Positions 28,142 through 38,615 are shown, numbered from the stretch's first letter. The stretch is DNA of 44,772 bases from Bacillota bacterium (GCA_012520795.1 JAAYNP010000048.1:1-44772); one strand, 5' to 3'. Notes: generated by a model not told the origin, from the sequence alone. A program made the numbers and translations.

Positions 28142-30410
28142 AATAGGTCCTCCTTGATAGCTTATTTCCAAATGCCTGCAGCATTGCCGGCAGGACTGTC
28201 ACTGTGGCAATGCAGCCGATACCCATGGCCAGAGCCATGAGCAGCCCAAACATTGACAGAGTGGAAAAAATGGAAAAACAAAGCATTAGAAACCCGACAA
28301 TCAAAGTACCGGCATTAATCACAATAGCATGCCCGGCAGTACCAATACTGATCTCACAGGCCGCTGCCAGATCACGGCCGGCCTTGGTTTCGTTATGGAC
28401 CCGGCTGAGAAAGTGAATAGAATAATCTATACCCATGCCGATGGCAATGCTGCCGATTAGGACAGTAGCTGCGTCCAATGGGAATCCAAACCAGCCCATG
28501 ATTCCAAAATTGACCACAATCGTGAAAACCAATGGGATCATGGAGAGCAAGCCTTCAGAGAGCGAACCAGTAAAGAGCACCAACAATACCAATACCGCCA
28601 CCAGTGAGGCCAAGGTACTGTAGACTTGGCTTTCGGAAAACCGCTGCATATGGTGCTGAACAATTTTCGGCACCCCGGTTACAATGACCGAAACACCTTC
28701 AGGTACCTGTTCATTGAGGCCGGCCTCCAACTCAATCAAGGTATTGGCCAGCTGAGTAGTGTCAGAACTTCTCAGCCAGGCATAGATCAATACTTTCTGC
28801 TGGTGGTCTCTGCTCACGTAAACACTTGTCAGAGACTGCGGCAATTGCTGATAAGCCAAAGGGACAAGATTGGCATGGAGTTCCCCATCTGGGCTCACAT
28901 CCCGGGCAATTGATGCCATGGAGGATGTATGGCTTACCAGAGGAAAAGTCTGCGTGTACTGCTCAAGCTCATCCACCAGCAGTACAAATTCCGGATTGAT
29001 CCCGCCGTTGGCTTGATGGGTATCGACTACGATCAGCACCTGTTGGGAACCTCTGAAATACTTTTCGTAAACCCGGATTCCCTCAGACACAGCGCTGGAG
29101 CGGCGAAAATAGCGGGCAATGTTCGCTTCCACTGTAATCCTACCCAAGCCCAGGACCATCACTAAGGCAACCGCCGCTGCAGCTATGGTCACCAGAGTGC
29201 TGTGATTGATAATCCATCTGGCAATCCTGCCCAGAACGACCGTATCCCAATAGGCCCGGCGCCGGGAGGCTACCCATATGCCTTTAGGAACCGGGGAGAC
29301 GGCCAGTAAGGCTGGAATGCCTGCTACCGTAAATAGAAAACTGGTCATGACACCAATGCCGGAGAATATGCCAAAATCTTTAACCGGGATTACCGTCGAT
29401 GTCTGCAGTGAAAACAAACCTATCGCAGTGGTCAGGGCAGCCATGGCACAGGGAGGGATCATCTGTTCCATGGTGGAAATAATGGCTTCACCCTTGTCAA
29501 CGGCAGGGTTCTCATCCAGCTCCTCTCGATATCTATGCAGGACATGGATTCCTGATGCCGATCCTACGACAATGATAATCACCGGCAGTACCACACTGAC
29601 CAGGGTAAGGGGGTATCCCAACCAAGCCATCATCCCCATACTGACTATCAGTGCCACGAGAATGGTTGCCCCTGGAACCAGAAACCCGAGCCAGCTGCGG
29701 AAACTGAGAATCAGGACTACAACTACAACAACAGCCGCCAATGGGAACAAAAGCAGCACATCCCGCCTGATACTCTGATCCATGGCGTGAGTCATATAAC
29801 AGATACCGGTCATATTGAACTGGTCCCGGCCCCAATGCTCGTTGAGGATTTCCTCGATTTGTCCGACAGCCACTTTGCCCCTACTGGTGTAGCTGCCCAA
29901 AATATAGACCTCGGCCAGCATAGCCTCGCCATGTTCACTGATCATGTGACTACCGATGGGACTTAGCGAAAGGCGATCCCGGAACTGGGCCACCTCTGCA
30001 GTGGTAGTTGGGATCTGGGGGGCAACTGGGATTGTTTGTATGACAAATCCGGCCAATCCATAGTATGACAGATCAAAGGGGCTGATTACCTGAATGACAT
30101 CTTTGATCTGGCGGATTGAATTGATAACACCCGCAGCCTTTTGCAAAACCGCGGGATCATTCATATCTCCCTTCAGGACCAAATACAGTGGATCTCCCAC
30201 CGTAAAATCTCTGGCAGCCGTTTCAATCGCCCGAGTTTCTCCTTCGCTGCCGGTTGTCAGCTTGGTCACATCCGTGTCAATGTAAAGCTTTGGCAGTTGG
30301 TAACTGAAGAAACCGATCGCCAGGGCGAAAATCATAATTACAACCCATGGGTATTTCACTGCAAAGCTGGGCAAAATCCTTCTAAATATAGTTTTCAACC
30401 ATTGAATCAT
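28134..30410 (-). CDS. MMPL/RND-family membrane transporter
   Basis: A 758-residue protein with two repeats, each one membrane segment, a large external loop and a five-helix bundle (about residues 20-40 and 200-395; then 405-430 and 590-750). The second-helix block [28 protein letters not shown] and its repeat [25 protein letters not shown] are typical of the MMPL group. Members export lipids, hopanoids or other hydrophobic compounds by proton motive force. Its place between sugar hydrolases and araA, and its 8-nt overlap with araA, are unexpected. Start ATG 30410, 8 nt after GAAGGA; TTG 30416 is less likely. Confidence 0.87.
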   Translation of the reverse strand: MIQWLKTIFRRILPSFAVKYPWVVIMIFALAIGFFSYQLPKLYIDTDVTKLTTGSEGETRAIETAARDFTVGDPLYLVLKGDMNDPAVLQKAAGVINSIRQIKDVIQVISPFDLSYYGLAGFVIQTIPVAPQIPTTTAEVAQFRDRLSLSPIGSHMISEHGEAMLAEVYILGSYTSRGKVAVGQIEEILNEHWGRDQFNMTGICYMTHAMDQSIRRDVLLLFPLAAVVVVVVLILSFRSWLGFLVPGATILVALIVSMGMMAWLGYPLTLVSVVLPVIIIVVGSASGIHVLHRYREELDENPAVDKGEAIISTMEQMIPPCAMAALTTAIGLFSLQTSTVIPVKDFGIFSGIGVMTSFLFTVAGIPALLAVSPVPKGIWVASRRRAYWDTVVLGRIARWIINHSTLVTIAAAAVALVMVLGLGRITVEANIARYFRRSSAVSEGIRVYEKYFRGSQQVLIVVDTHQANGGINPEFVLLVDELEQYTQTFPLVSHTSSMASIARDVSPDGELHANLVPLAYQQLPQSLTSVYVSRDHQQKVLIYAWLRSSDTTQLANTLIELEAGLNEQVPEGVSVIVTGVPKIVQHHMQRFSESQVYSTLASLVAVLVLLVLFTGSLSEGLLSMIPLVFTIVVNFGIMGWFGFPLDAATVLIGSIAIGMGIDYSIHFLSRVHNETKAGRDLAAACEISIGTAGHAIVINAGTLIVGFLMLCFSIFSTLSMFGLLMALAMGIGCIATVTVLPAMLQAFGNKLSRRTYYG

Positions 30411-30464
30411 TTTCAACTTCCTTCGATCTCCTTCTCTTTCACTGCTATAATTCCCTAGCTCGGC

Positions 30465-32408
30465 TCATCTTTCCTGCAGGTTTGGCAAAGATATCTGAGC
30501 CCGATAGTTGGACATATTGTAATCCGGCTGCCGCAATGGCTTATAACACTGCTGCGGTCCCGGCCGATCCTGTGTATAAATCCATATCGAATTCTGATCC
30601 CAGACAAGGATCTCATCCCGGGCATCGCCAACCAAATCAACAGGCTCACAGCACAGATGGGGATGGCCGTCGTCAGGCAAGGCTGCAACCCAGTCAAAAT
30701 CATCATCGATCAAGCCTCCCGCAGAGTGCCCGGATATCAACAGCAGTTCCTTGCCGGAACCGTCCCAGTTAACCGGTGACAGGGCTGTGCCTCGTGGGGC
30801 AATCAGTTCTTTGCGGCTGAGCAAATTGCCCGCTGCATCAAAAAAGATGATAATCCCGGGGTTGCCCCAAAACGTCACCGTGGCAACCTGGATTCCAAAT
30901 CCTACCCCTTTGAACTGGGCAATGGTTGCCGTTTGGCTGTGGCCAACATCCCAATGCTTGAGAATCCTGCCTGCTCTATCCACCCAGTACATACCTTCGT
31001 CACTTGCGGCAATAATAAACTGCCATTCTGCACTGTCGGTGAACTTGCCCACGGCAACTCCATCGGCGTGATCACCTATATCCAGTGACCACATAACCTT
31101 CCCATCATGATCGAGCAGCGTATAGCCGATCAGGATTTCATCTTTGCCGTCATGATCGATATCACAGCCCATGGGATAATGCCCGCAGTTGCCCTGATAA
31201 TGCCACCGCAGCTTTAAATCCCAGGTGTATGCCCAAATATTGTTGTAGCGGTCTTTTATCAGCAGATCCTGATCCCGCCCGGTACCGGAAAGATCACAGA
31301 AATACAACGAATCACCGCAAATCCGATCATACTGATCCTTCGGCATCTTCGGGCCCTGATGTGCCGGTGCTTTTGGTGTAGGCGCTGAATACTTCAATGT
31401 GCCGGTTTGGCCATCCACAACATAAATCTGGAAGTCTTTACAGAAAATCACTTCCTGGTGGCCGTCCTGATCCAGATCATGAATTTGAAACGGCAGATCA
31501 TTGGAAACCAAGGCATTGGCGGGATTGGGCTCACCATACTGCCACAGAACATTGCCGTCAAGATCGATCGCTGTCAGACAGCTGATCTCACTGAAATTGT
31601 CGCCTCTGATCCGGCGGATGTTCTGAGCAAGCAGGATCTCTTTCCTGCCGTCGCCATTGAGATCCCCGAATCTAATGCTCTTACCCGCACCGAACCCGGG
31701 GGTGCTGATTACTTTCCACAGCTGCGGCTGTGGATATAAACTTCGTTTGTCCTCTTCTTTTTGCAACCGGGCTTCAGCCCTCTTCCGGCAAGCTTGGACT
31801 GCTTGCGCCTCCATCCACACCTCGAGGGGGCCAAAACGCACTGGATGCGTGCCGGCAAAACCAACCCGGCCCCGCCCATACGTTGAGTCATCCACCTGCA
31901 GGCGGTATCCTCCGGCTAACGCTTCCAGATCGGTTCCGTTAACAGTAATCCTAACATCGTAATACTGATCGCAGTTGAAATCAACATCAACTTCTGCCAG
32001 CACCCGGATCCAGGAATCGCTGCGGACAATGAGCTGCAGCCGGCCGTATGCATACCACAGAGCATAGTAGTGCCTGCTGGTTTCATAACGGAACACAATC
32101 CCGAATTCACCCCTGGTGGAGATGGGACGGAATTTTGTGGTTAAAGCAAAATCATCCCAGTCGGCACCGGTAATGATCATCGGCAGGGCCCTTTGGCGAA
32201 TGCTGGCCAGTTCGAGCACCTTGTTACCTCCTTCAGTAGTGACAATCCATGATGGGCTGCCCCTCCAGGAATGGTGCACAGTTGTCGCATTCCAATTACC
32301 CGTTTCTCCTTCCAGCTCAGGCCAGTGGTACTCGCCCAAAGCGGAATAATCCTGGGGATACTCTCCTACCGGCAAATTGCTGTAATCGTCATACCAGATC
32401 CGCTCCAC
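30465..32408 (-). CDS. FG-GAP beta-propeller protein, PL11-like, with N-terminal LamG/CBM-like domain
   Basis: The 647-residue protein has an N-terminal concanavalin-like region (about 45-200: DDFALTTKFRPISTRGEFGIVFRYETSRHYYALWY) and then a beta-propeller with calcium-binding Asp loops such as GDLNGDGRKEI, HDLDQDGHQEV, CDIDHDGKDEI. The propeller and its ending MSNYRAQISLPNL recall rhamnogalacturonan lyases of family PL11. It has no signal peptide, which is unusual for that fold. GTG 32408 follows GGAGGGG by 6 nt and overlaps the GH43 stop by 20 nt. The lyase call is tentative; it could also be a binding protein. Confidence 0.65.
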   Translation of the reverse strand: MERIWYDDYSNLPVGEYPQDYSALGEYHWPELEGETGNWNATTVHHSWRGSPSWIVTTEGGNKVLELASIRQRALPMIITGADWDDFALTTKFRPISTRGEFGIVFRYETSRHYYALWYAYGRLQLIVRSDSWIRVLAEVDVDFNCDQYYDVRITVNGTDLEALAGGYRLQVDDSTYGRGRVGFAGTHPVRFGPLEVWMEAQAVQACRKRAEARLQKEEDKRSLYPQPQLWKVISTPGFGAGKSIRFGDLNGDGRKEILLAQNIRRIRGDNFSEISCLTAIDLDGNVLWQYGEPNPANALVSNDLPFQIHDLDQDGHQEVIFCKDFQIYVVDGQTGTLKYSAPTPKAPAHQGPKMPKDQYDRICGDSLYFCDLSGTGRDQDLLIKDRYNNIWAYTWDLKLRWHYQGNCGHYPMGCDIDHDGKDEILIGYTLLDHDGKVMWSLDIGDHADGVAVGKFTDSAEWQFIIAASDEGMYWVDRAGRILKHWDVGHSQTATIAQFKGVGFGIQVATVTFWGNPGIIIFFDAAGNLLSRKELIAPRGTALSPVNWDGSGKELLLISGHSAGGLIDDDFDWVAALPDDGHPHLCCEPVDLVGDARDEILVWDQNSIWIYTQDRPGPQQCYKPLRQPDYNMSNYRAQISLPNLQER

Positions 32409-33936
32409 CCACTGCCCCTCCCTCAACTTTTACCCAGGCAAAGTCAGCATAGCCAAGCACCTGATCCGAGCCGGGATCAAAGCTGAACAAGCCAATCTTG
32501 GAGCCGATCCAGCGCCCCTTCACAGCCTGGAACTTGCTTCCCAGCACCTGGAAATGCTCCCCATCCAAACTGTAGGAAAAGGTGCAAACCGCCTGTTCTT
32601 CCACTTCCACCCGCAGATAGACGCGGTTTGCATCAAGCTCAACTGCCGAGGCCAACTCATCTTGTTCCTGGTCTTTGTTTCCCAGCCAGCGCTCCAGCCT
32701 CCAGCCCGAATCAGTTTTCGCAAGGGCAAGATACGAGTACTTGTCTCCGGTAATCACCAGGCCCGCTCTTTCGCTGGCAAGCTGTGGTTCAAATGTCAGT
32801 TTGACAGTGGCCGTAAATTCCGGCCCGGGCAACTTCTGGGCCAGAATGTTGGGAACTGCCCACATAGTTTTCAAAGAACCGGAGAGAGCTTGGGTATACA
32901 GCCGCAAACCGTATTCGCCCAGGCTATACCAGTCGTCTTTATGATTGGCAAACCACTGCCACTGCAGGCCCAATTTGCCCTGATCAAATGAATCGGAAGC
33001 CGGGATGGTTTCTATCGGATAATCCCTGCCAACATTTGGTCTGATATGCCTTAAAACTGGTTCGCCGTTATCACCCATCACAGGCCAATCGTCAACCCAG
33101 TACACCGGCTGCAGATGGACGATCCTGCCGTAGGCGCTGCGGTCCTGAAAATGCATAAACCACCCTTCACCGGACTCCAGTTCTATATATCCCCCTTGAT
33201 GTGGGCCGTTGACGGGTGTACTGCCTTGACGCAGGACAATCCGGTCTTCGTAAGGACCCCAAATGGATTGCGAACGAAGCACTGTCTGCCATCCATTGGT
33301 AACCCCGCCTGCAGGGGCCATGATATAGTAGTACCCGTTTCTTTTGTACATCTTGGGCCCCTCCACAGTTGGGTGATCAACTGTACCGTCGAAGATGATT
33401 TTCCCTTCATTCAAAACCCCTGTACCATCTGGGGCCATTCGATGCAGGATCAGCTTGCTCTTGATCCCGCAGCGGCTGTTGGCAAAGGCGTGAACCAGAT
33501 AGGCTTGGCCATCGTCATCCCAAAACGGGCACGGATCGATCCAGCCTTTCCCAGGCTTGATGCAGAACAAAGGAGACCATTCGTCAAAGGGGTCCTCAGC
33601 GGTGGTCATGTAAATGCCTTCGTCAGGCAGCCCGACACAAATCCAAAACAGGCCGTTGTGATAGCGGATTGATGGTGCCCAAATACCGCACCCGTGCATT
33701 GGGCGATCATATCCCGGCAAGTCCAGGTTTTTAAAGGCATAATTGACCAAGCGCCAGTTGACAAGGTCTTTAGAATGCAGAATCGGCAGCCCCGGCGTAC
33801 AATTAAAGCTGGACGCGGTCATAAAAAAATCGTCCCCAACGCGGATAACATCGGGATCCGAGTAATCCAAATGCAGGATTGGATTAATATATGTTCCATC
33901 ACCCTGATCCGATCTCCAAACAGGTTGATTTGACAT
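32389..33936 (-). CDS. Glycoside hydrolase family 43 (beta-xylosidase / alpha-L-arabinofuranosidase)
   Basis: The 515-residue protein has a five-bladed GH43 catalytic domain: YSDPDVIRVGDDFFMTASSF with the base Asp (about 22-41), IDPCPFWDDDGQAYLVHAF with the second Asp (about 130-148) and TVEGPKMYKRNGYYYIMAPAGG with the acid Glu (about 185-206). Residues from about 320 form a beta-sandwich of the XynB C-terminal type. There is no signal peptide, so it acts in the cytoplasm on imported oligosaccharides. ATG 33936 has AAAGGAGG 6 nt upstream. First gene of the operon with araA, so arabinose release is a reasonable guess. Confidence 0.9.
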   Translation of the reverse strand: MSNQPVWRSDQGDGTYINPILHLDYSDPDVIRVGDDFFMTASSFNCTPGLPILHSKDLVNWRLVNYAFKNLDLPGYDRPMHGCGIWAPSIRYHNGLFWICVGLPDEGIYMTTAEDPFDEWSPLFCIKPGKGWIDPCPFWDDDGQAYLVHAFANSRCGIKSKLILHRMAPDGTGVLNEGKIIFDGTVDHPTVEGPKMYKRNGYYYIMAPAGGVTNGWQTVLRSQSIWGPYEDRIVLRQGSTPVNGPHQGGYIELESGEGWFMHFQDRSAYGRIVHLQPVYWVDDWPVMGDNGEPVLRHIRPNVGRDYPIETIPASDSFDQGKLGLQWQWFANHKDDWYSLGEYGLRLYTQALSGSLKTMWAVPNILAQKLPGPEFTATVKLTFEPQLASERAGLVITGDKYSYLALAKTDSGWRLERWLGNKDQEQDELASAVELDANRVYLRVEVEEQAVCTFSYSLDGEHFQVLGSKFQAVKGRWIGSKIGLFSFDPGSDQVLGYADFAWVKVEGGAVGGADLV

Positions 33937-33978
33937 GATATCCTCCTTTAGGCACTGATAGGTTAAGGTGGTGTATAG

Positions 33979-34006
33979 GTTATATATTCTGTCCCCGGGA
34001 GTGCAA
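33979..34006 (-). promoter_or_regulatory. Possible sigma-A promoter of the GH43 operon
   Basis: Minus strand TTGCAC (34006-34001), 16 nt, TATAAC (33984-33979). Both boxes are partial matches. The start of transcription would be 35-40 nt before the GH43 start. I see no clear operator. Confidence 0.4.
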
Positions 34007-34068
34007 ATTCCTGCCATTTTCCCATCCTTGACATCTTTTCTTTCCTTTTTTATGATCAAACAAAAGAG

Positions 34069-34854
34069 GTGATCATCATCGCCCACGAACTTGGTTTTCG
34101 GATTGTCACGGTAGGCGAAACCACTTCTACCAACGATTTAGCCAAACAATACGCCAAACACAGCCCTGAAGGCTTGGTGATTAGGGCGGCTAGACAAACC
34201 CAAGGCCGGGGCAGGCGCGGGAGGGTTTGGCATTCCGAACCCGGTGGACTCTACTTTTCGATCCTGCTGAAACCTAAGCTGCCCCCGGCGGAACTTGCCA
34301 AAATCACTTTAGTGGCCGGAGTAACCATCGTTGAGGTATTGCGCCGGCGCTACGATCTCCCCGCTGAGCTTAAATGGCCGAATGATGTAGTCATAACCGG
34401 CAAAAAGGTTGCCGGGATTCTCTGCGAGGGAGTAACCCATGGCTCAGATTACGGATCGGTCATTGTAGGGATTGGCATCAATACCAACCAAAAAATCACG
34501 GCGATGCCGGAAAAATTGCGGGCGACAGCCGGATCACTAGAATATTTCATCGGGTCAAAACTGGACAATAATGTTCTCCTGCAGCATATTCTCCGCCGGT
34601 TCGGCAATAACTACCGCCGTTTGCTATCGGGCAACAGCCGCGAATTGCTGAGTTCGGCAAGGGAATACACAACCATGCTTGGCAAAACAGTACAGGTTAT
34701 TACTGAAACCCAAGTCTACACCGGGAAAGCCTGCGATTTGAGCGAACACGGCGCTTTGATCATTGAAAATGCAGATGGCAGCCGGCACGAACTGTGGTCG
34801 GCGGATATCTCTATCCGGGTTGAAACCGATCCAGCCGGCGATCTAGGAAGGTGA
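34069..34854 (+). CDS. birA: Biotin-[acetyl-CoA-carboxylase] ligase, lacking the DNA-binding domain
   Basis: The 261-residue enzyme makes biotinyl-AMP and attaches biotin to carrier proteins. Visible are ETTSTNDLAKQYA (about 17-29), ARQTQGRGRRGRVWHSEPGGLYFSI with the GRGRRG nucleotide loop (about 42-66), LKWPNDVVITGKKVAGILCE (about 103-122) and VGIGINTN. There is no N-terminal helix-turn-helix, so it cannot be a Group II BirA repressor. The GTG start 34069 sits inside AGAGGTGATC and lacks a spaced ribosome binding site; the true start is uncertain. bioY follows after 6 bp, so biotin uptake and ligation are linked. Confidence 0.92.
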   Translation: MIIIAHELGFRIVTVGETTSTNDLAKQYAKHSPEGLVIRAARQTQGRGRRGRVWHSEPGGLYFSILLKPKLPPAELAKITLVAGVTIVEVLRRRYDLPAELKWPNDVVITGKKVAGILCEGVTHGSDYGSVIVGIGINTNQKITAMPEKLRATAGSLEYFIGSKLDNNVLLQHILRRFGNNYRRLLSGNSRELLSSAREYTTMLGKTVQVITETQVYTGKACDLSEHGALIIENADGSRHELWSADISIRVETDPAGDLGR

Positions 34855-34860
34855 GTCAGC

Positions 34861-35400
34861 ATGAAAACAACGCGAGTAGTCCGCATTGGCCTGTTTGCCT
34901 GCTTGACCGTGCTTGGCGCCCTTATTTCATTTCCAACACCTTTGTCGGTTGTCCCGGTCTCGCTCCAGACCCCATGCACCTTGTCAGCCGGCTTCGTGCT
35001 GGGCCCCAAGGACGGAGCCATCAGTCAGCTGCTGTACTTGCTGGTGGGAGCTGTCGGCCTGCCGGTTTTTGCGGGCCAAACAGGCGGTATTGGTGTTTTG
35101 GTCGGCCCCACCGCCGGTTTCTTGTGGGGTTTCGTGTTAAGTGCCGCCCTCACCGGGCTGCTGAACCGCTTTTTTAGGCCGCAAAAAGTCACCGGTATCT
35201 TTCTCTGCCTGATCGCCGGCATGCTGGTAATCTACATTTCTGGGGCTGTCGGATTGATGACCGTTATGGAATACAGTTTGATTCAGGCAATAGTATCCGG
35301 AGTATTCCCTTTTGTGCTGGCCGACTTCATCAAACTGTTGGCCGCCGCTTATTTGATCAACAGGCTGGGCAAGGCCAAAATATTAAGTGCAGCATCCTGA
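34861..35400 (+). CDS. bioY: Biotin ECF transporter S component BioY
   Basis: A 179-residue protein with about six membrane segments and clear BioY marks: PLSVVPVSLQTPCTLSAGFVLGPKDGAISQLLYLLVGAVGLPVFAG (about 26-71, given here in outline) and VLVGPTAGFLWGF. It binds biotin and works with ECF ATPases encoded elsewhere. AAGGTGAGTCAGC before ATG 34861 gives the ribosome binding site, and birA ends just upstream. Its hairpin at 35389-35410 overlaps the stop codon. No biotin synthesis genes are near, suggesting scavenging. Confidence 0.94.
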   Translation: MKTTRVVRIGLFACLTVLGALISFPTPLSVVPVSLQTPCTLSAGFVLGPKDGAISQLLYLLVGAVGLPVFAGQTGGIGVLVGPTAGFLWGFVLSAALTGLLNRFFRPQKVTGIFLCLIAGMLVIYISGAVGLMTVMEYSLIQAIVSGVFPFVLADFIKLLAAAYLINRLGKAKILSAAS

Positions 35401-35410
35401 TGGATGCTGC
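35389..35410. terminator. Hairpin at the end of bioY (weak terminator)
   Basis: GCAGCATCC (35389-35397) and GGATGCTGC (35402-35410) pair perfectly around TGAT, which includes the bioY stop. No clear T-run follows on either strand, so it may only weakly end transcription between convergent bioY and araD. Confidence 0.5.
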
Positions 35411-35435
35411 CGCTTGGTTTCCACTTGCAAAGCGT

Positions 35436-36125
35436 TTAGTCCTGCCCGTAATAGGCATCTTTGCCGTGCTTGCGAAAGTAGTGTTTATCTAACAGATACT
35501 GGGGGACTGCTCTAGGATGCGGATTGATGCCCAGCGCTGTACTGGCCATTTTTGCCACCTCTTCTAGGACCACACTGTTTCTCACTGCGTCCATGGGATC
35601 TTTCCCCCAGGTAAACGGGCCATGCTGTGCCACCAGAACAGCCGGTACAGCATCAGGACCGAAATTGGCAAAAGTTTCCACGATCACCCTGCCGGTATTC
35701 AATTCGTACTCCTGTGCCACCTCTTTCTGGGTCAACGCCCGTGTACACGGAACTGAGCCATAAAAATGATCAGCATGGGTTGTACCCAGGCATGGCAGTT
35801 CCATCCCCGCCTGTGCCCATCCGGTCGCATAGGTGGAGTGGGTATGAGCCACTCCCCCGATATTGGGGAACCTGCGGTACAGTTCCAAATGAGTAGGGAG
35901 ATCAGACGATGGCCGCAGATCACCTTCGACAACCTCTCCATCGAGATTGACGACCACCATCTGCTCGACAGTCATGGCCTCGTAAGCAACACCGCTTGGC
36001 TTAATCACAACCAGGCCTCGGCCGCGGTCAATACCGCTGACATTGCCCCATGTATAGACCACAAGCCCTTTGCGGTTCAACTCAAGATTCGCTTCTAATA
36101 CTTGCCTGCGCAGATCTTCCAACAT
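35436..36125 (-). CDS. araD: L-ribulose-5-phosphate 4-epimerase
   Basis: The 229-residue class II aldolase-type enzyme converts L-ribulose 5-phosphate to D-xylulose 5-phosphate. Marks include [22 protein letters not shown] (about 24-45), [31 protein letters not shown] with the zinc-binding His pair (about 91-106), [10 protein letters not shown] and [10 protein letters not shown] with the third His. ATG 36125 follows AAGGGTGG; a GTG at 36134 is possible. It lies 11 bp after araB, in one operon. Confidence 0.95.
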   Translation of the reverse strand: MLEDLRRQVLEANLELNRKGLVVYTWGNVSGIDRGRGLVVIKPSGVAYEAMTVEQMVVVNLDGEVVEGDLRPSSDLPTHLELYRRFPNIGGVAHTHSTYATGWAQAGMELPCLGTTHADHFYGSVPCTRALTQKEVAQEYELNTGRVIVETFANFGPDAVPAVLVAQHGPFTWGKDPMDAVRNSVVLEEVAKMASTALGINPHPRAVPQYLLDKHYFRKHGKDAYYGQD

Positions 36126-36136
36126 GGCGTCCACCC

Positions 36137-37798
36137 TTACAGTTTTCTCAATATATCCTCAAGCAAACCACCTATGTGCAGGTATTTCTGATATACTTCC
36201 CGGTATTTGGCCGCCTGTTCAGGCCGGGGCGCGTAGGTTTCACTGAACTCGGTACCCATATGTGCCTGTGCCGTTTTCACATCTGGATAAACTTGAGCGG
36301 CAACTGCAGCAAACATGGCGGCGCCTAAGGCGCATGCTTGATCCGATTCGGCAACCTTGATCGGCATGTTAAAGACATCGGCAGTCACCTGCATCACAAA
36401 GGGGTTTTTCTTTGGGATTCCCCCAAGGGCGATTACCTCGTCAATCTCCACCCCTTCTTCTACAAACCGGTCAATCACTGCCTTTGAACCAAAAGCGGTT
36501 GCTTCCACAAGCGCCCGAAATACCCGGGGCGCATCAGTGCCCAAGCTCAGGCCGGCCAAAACGCCTTTCAATGTCTGGTCTGCATCAGGTGTCCTTCTTC
36601 CATTCAGCCAGTCTAAGGCTACAACCTGTGTATCGTCAATTGATATGGCTTCTGCAGCCCTGGTCAGCTGCGGCAGGATCTGATCCTTGATCTGCTCGAC
36701 AAACTCCGGCTTGACAAGGCCAGTCTCAGCCAATTCCTGCAGAGGCCACATTAAAACTTGCCTAAACCAGGCGAACACATCGCCAAAAGCTGATTGCCCG
36801 GCTTCGAGCCCCACCATGCCGGGAATCACTGAACCGTCTACTTGTCCGCAGATGCCGCGGATCAGTTTCCCGCCCATTACATCATAGGGCGCAACCATAA
36901 TATCGCAGGTGGATGTCCCCATAATTTTCACCAAAACTCGATCGGTCACTCCACCGCCGACAGCACCCATATGAGCGTCAAAGGCGCCAACCGCGATGGC
37001 AATGCCGGGGTTAAGCCCCAGTTTTTGAGCCCATTCCCCGCACAAGGTGCCGGCCAGCTGATCCGATGGATAGGTGTGACGGTACATATTCCTGGTAATT
37101 CCCGCCAGTAGCGGATCGATAGCGGCAAAAAACTCATCGCTGGGCAGCCCGTTCCACTCTTCATGCCACATGGCCTTGTGGCCGGCAGCGCAGCGGCTGC
37201 GTTTAATCTGTTCAGCAGATTTAATCCCTGATAACAGCGCCGGCATCCAATCACAGTGCTCCACCCAGGAATACGCCGCCTCCCTCACTTGAGGATCTTG
37301 GCGATAAACATGGAGTATTTTTGCCCAGAACCATTCTGAGGAATAAATGCCCCCCATATATTTCGTATAGTCTATGGGAGAATGGTTCCAAGCCTGATCA
37401 TTGATTTCCGCGGCTTCTTTCACCGCTGTATGGTCTTTCCAAAGGACAAACATGGCGTTTGGGTTGTCACTGAATTCCGGAAGCAGCGCCAAAGGTGTAC
37501 CTGCCCGATCCACCGCACACGGTGTGGAACCGGTAGTATCGATACCAATCCCCACAATCTGCGCCCTAACCTCGGCTGGTACCTGCGCCAGCGCCTCTGT
37601 GACACTCTCTGTCAGGCCTTCAATGTAATCCAGAGGGTGCTGGCGGAACTGATTCCTGCTGGCGTCGCAGTAAAGGCCCTGCGCCCATCGCTTGTAATAC
37701 GCCACCGCCGATGCAGCTTCTGCACCGGTCCGTGTATTCACAAGCAAAGCCCGCACCGAATCGGTGCCAAAATCCACTCCTATGACATACTTATCCAT
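36137..37798 (-). CDS. araB: Ribulokinase
   Basis: The 553-residue FGGY-family kinase phosphorylates L-ribulose. It starts [21 protein letters not shown] with the phosphate-binding loop, has [15 protein letters not shown] (about 90-104), [32 protein letters not shown] (second ATPase half) and [24 protein letters not shown] near the C-terminus. Length and motifs are those of AraB rather than xylulokinase. ATG 37798 lies 8 nt after AAGGAG; the frame extends to 37816 without support. Upstream partner is a PHP-domain gene, downstream araD. Confidence 0.95.
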   Translation of the reverse strand: MDKYVIGVDFGTDSVRALLVNTRTGAEAASAVAYYKRWAQGLYCDASRNQFRQHPLDYIEGLTESVTEALAQVPAEVRAQIVGIGIDTTGSTPCAVDRAGTPLALLPEFSDNPNAMFVLWKDHTAVKEAAEINDQAWNHSPIDYTKYMGGIYSSEWFWAKILHVYRQDPQVREAAYSWVEHCDWMPALLSGIKSAEQIKRSRCAAGHKAMWHEEWNGLPSDEFFAAIDPLLAGITRNMYRHTYPSDQLAGTLCGEWAQKLGLNPGIAIAVGAFDAHMGAVGGGVTDRVLVKIMGTSTCDIMVAPYDVMGGKLIRGICGQVDGSVIPGMVGLEAGQSAFGDVFAWFRQVLMWPLQELAETGLVKPEFVEQIKDQILPQLTRAAEAISIDDTQVVALDWLNGRRTPDADQTLKGVLAGLSLGTDAPRVFRALVEATAFGSKAVIDRFVEEGVEIDEVIALGGIPKKNPFVMQVTADVFNMPIKVAESDQACALGAAMFAAVAAQVYPDVKTAQAHMGTEFSETYAPRPEQAAKYREVYQKYLHIGGLLEDILRKL

Positions 37799-37863
37799 GC
37801 TACCGCTCCTTACCAATAGACTTGTTGCCTTTACATTTCAGCAATTGAGGCTCTGTTTCCTGC

Positions 37864-38541
37864 TTAAGTATCAGGACCAATCAGTTCAATATGATGGCCT
37901 GCCAGGGCGCGGACAAGGCCTAGAGGATCGGTAACCCTTTCAGCCAAAGCTGCTCCACCCGTGGCCAGATCAACAACTTGGTGAAAATCCGATCCTGAGA
38001 CCATCCCCAAGCCGTAGGCTTTGGCATAGGCCAATGCAAGGTGATTGCGGGAATTGTGGCGGGGATTACCGTTAAAAACTTCAATACCGTCGAGCAGACC
38101 GGGAGGAACCCGTTCCATGTAGTTTCTAAAAGGATGAGCCTGATAAAGCAGCATACCGTGAGCCTTGAGCAGTTGATGGAGTTCCGCGAGCCCGAGATTG
38201 TACAAAGCAGGGCAGCCGAAAAGAAAGTTCTCATCAAGGCCGTAAATCAGGTAGTCATTACGGCTGTTAACCAATGTAATTTCCGCCCCCAGGAAAACCT
38301 CAAGGCCAAGCTTTTCACCGGCCTTTTTAGCCCGGTGGTATTCCTTCAGATACCTGGCAACCTTTGCTTTCCAGGATAATGGTGACAAAGCCCGAAAATA
38401 TGACTCCCAATAATGGTTAGTGACGACAATCCCTGTATACCCTGCCTGTGCGTAAAGCCGGGCCACTTCCTCTGCGTCGACATGGCCGCATGGGCTGATA
38501 TTACTAGTGTGAACATGCAAATCATAGTAGTACAAGTTCAT
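37864..38541 (-). CDS. PHP-domain metal-dependent phosphoesterase
   Basis: A 225-residue protein with PHP-domain motifs: YDLHVHTSNISPCG (about 6-19), GIVVTNHYW, GAEITLV, LYQAHPFRNYME and SGSDFHQV near the C-terminus, which together supply the His and Asp metal ligands of this family. It probably cleaves a phosphate ester, but the substrate is unknown. GGAG lies 12 nt before ATG 38541. It is first in an apparent operon with araB and araD (65 bp gap), which might mean a role in clearing a sugar-phosphate; that link is inference. Confidence 0.85.
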   Translation of the reverse strand: MNLYYYDLHVHTSNISPCGHVDAEEVARLYAQAGYTGIVVTNHYWESYFRALSPLSWKAKVARYLKEYHRAKKAGEKLGLEVFLGAEITLVNSRNDYLIYGLDENFLFGCPALYNLGLAELHQLLKAHGMLLYQAHPFRNYMERVPPGLLDGIEVFNGNPRHNSRNHLALAYAKAYGLGMVSGSDFHQVVDLATGGAALAERVTDPLGLVRALAGHHIELIGPDT

Positions 38542-38576
38542 GGCGGTTTTCTGCTCCTTATTCGCGTTTTCCTCTC

Positions 38577-38607
38577 ATTGTATCATTATTGCCCGACTTC
38601 ATGCCAA
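38577..38607 (-). promoter_or_regulatory. Possible extended -10 promoter of the PHP-araB-araD operon
   Basis: Minus strand TACAAT (38582-38577) preceded by TGA, an extended -10 element. The best -35, TTGGCA (38607-38602), is 19 bp away, longer than ideal. The start would be about 30 nt before the PHP gene. Confidence 0.5.
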
Positions 38608-38615
38608 CAACTGAA

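Noticed and set aside
34052-34071. Six-codon leader frame (MIKQKR) ending on the birA start codon
   Set aside because: There is no ribosome binding site before it, and its length is within chance; noted only because the birA start is itself unclear.
34493-34504. Third AAAAAATCACGG like the ECF -35 block
   Set aside because: It lies within the birA coding region and the CGTC block is missing at the required distance on the minus strand.
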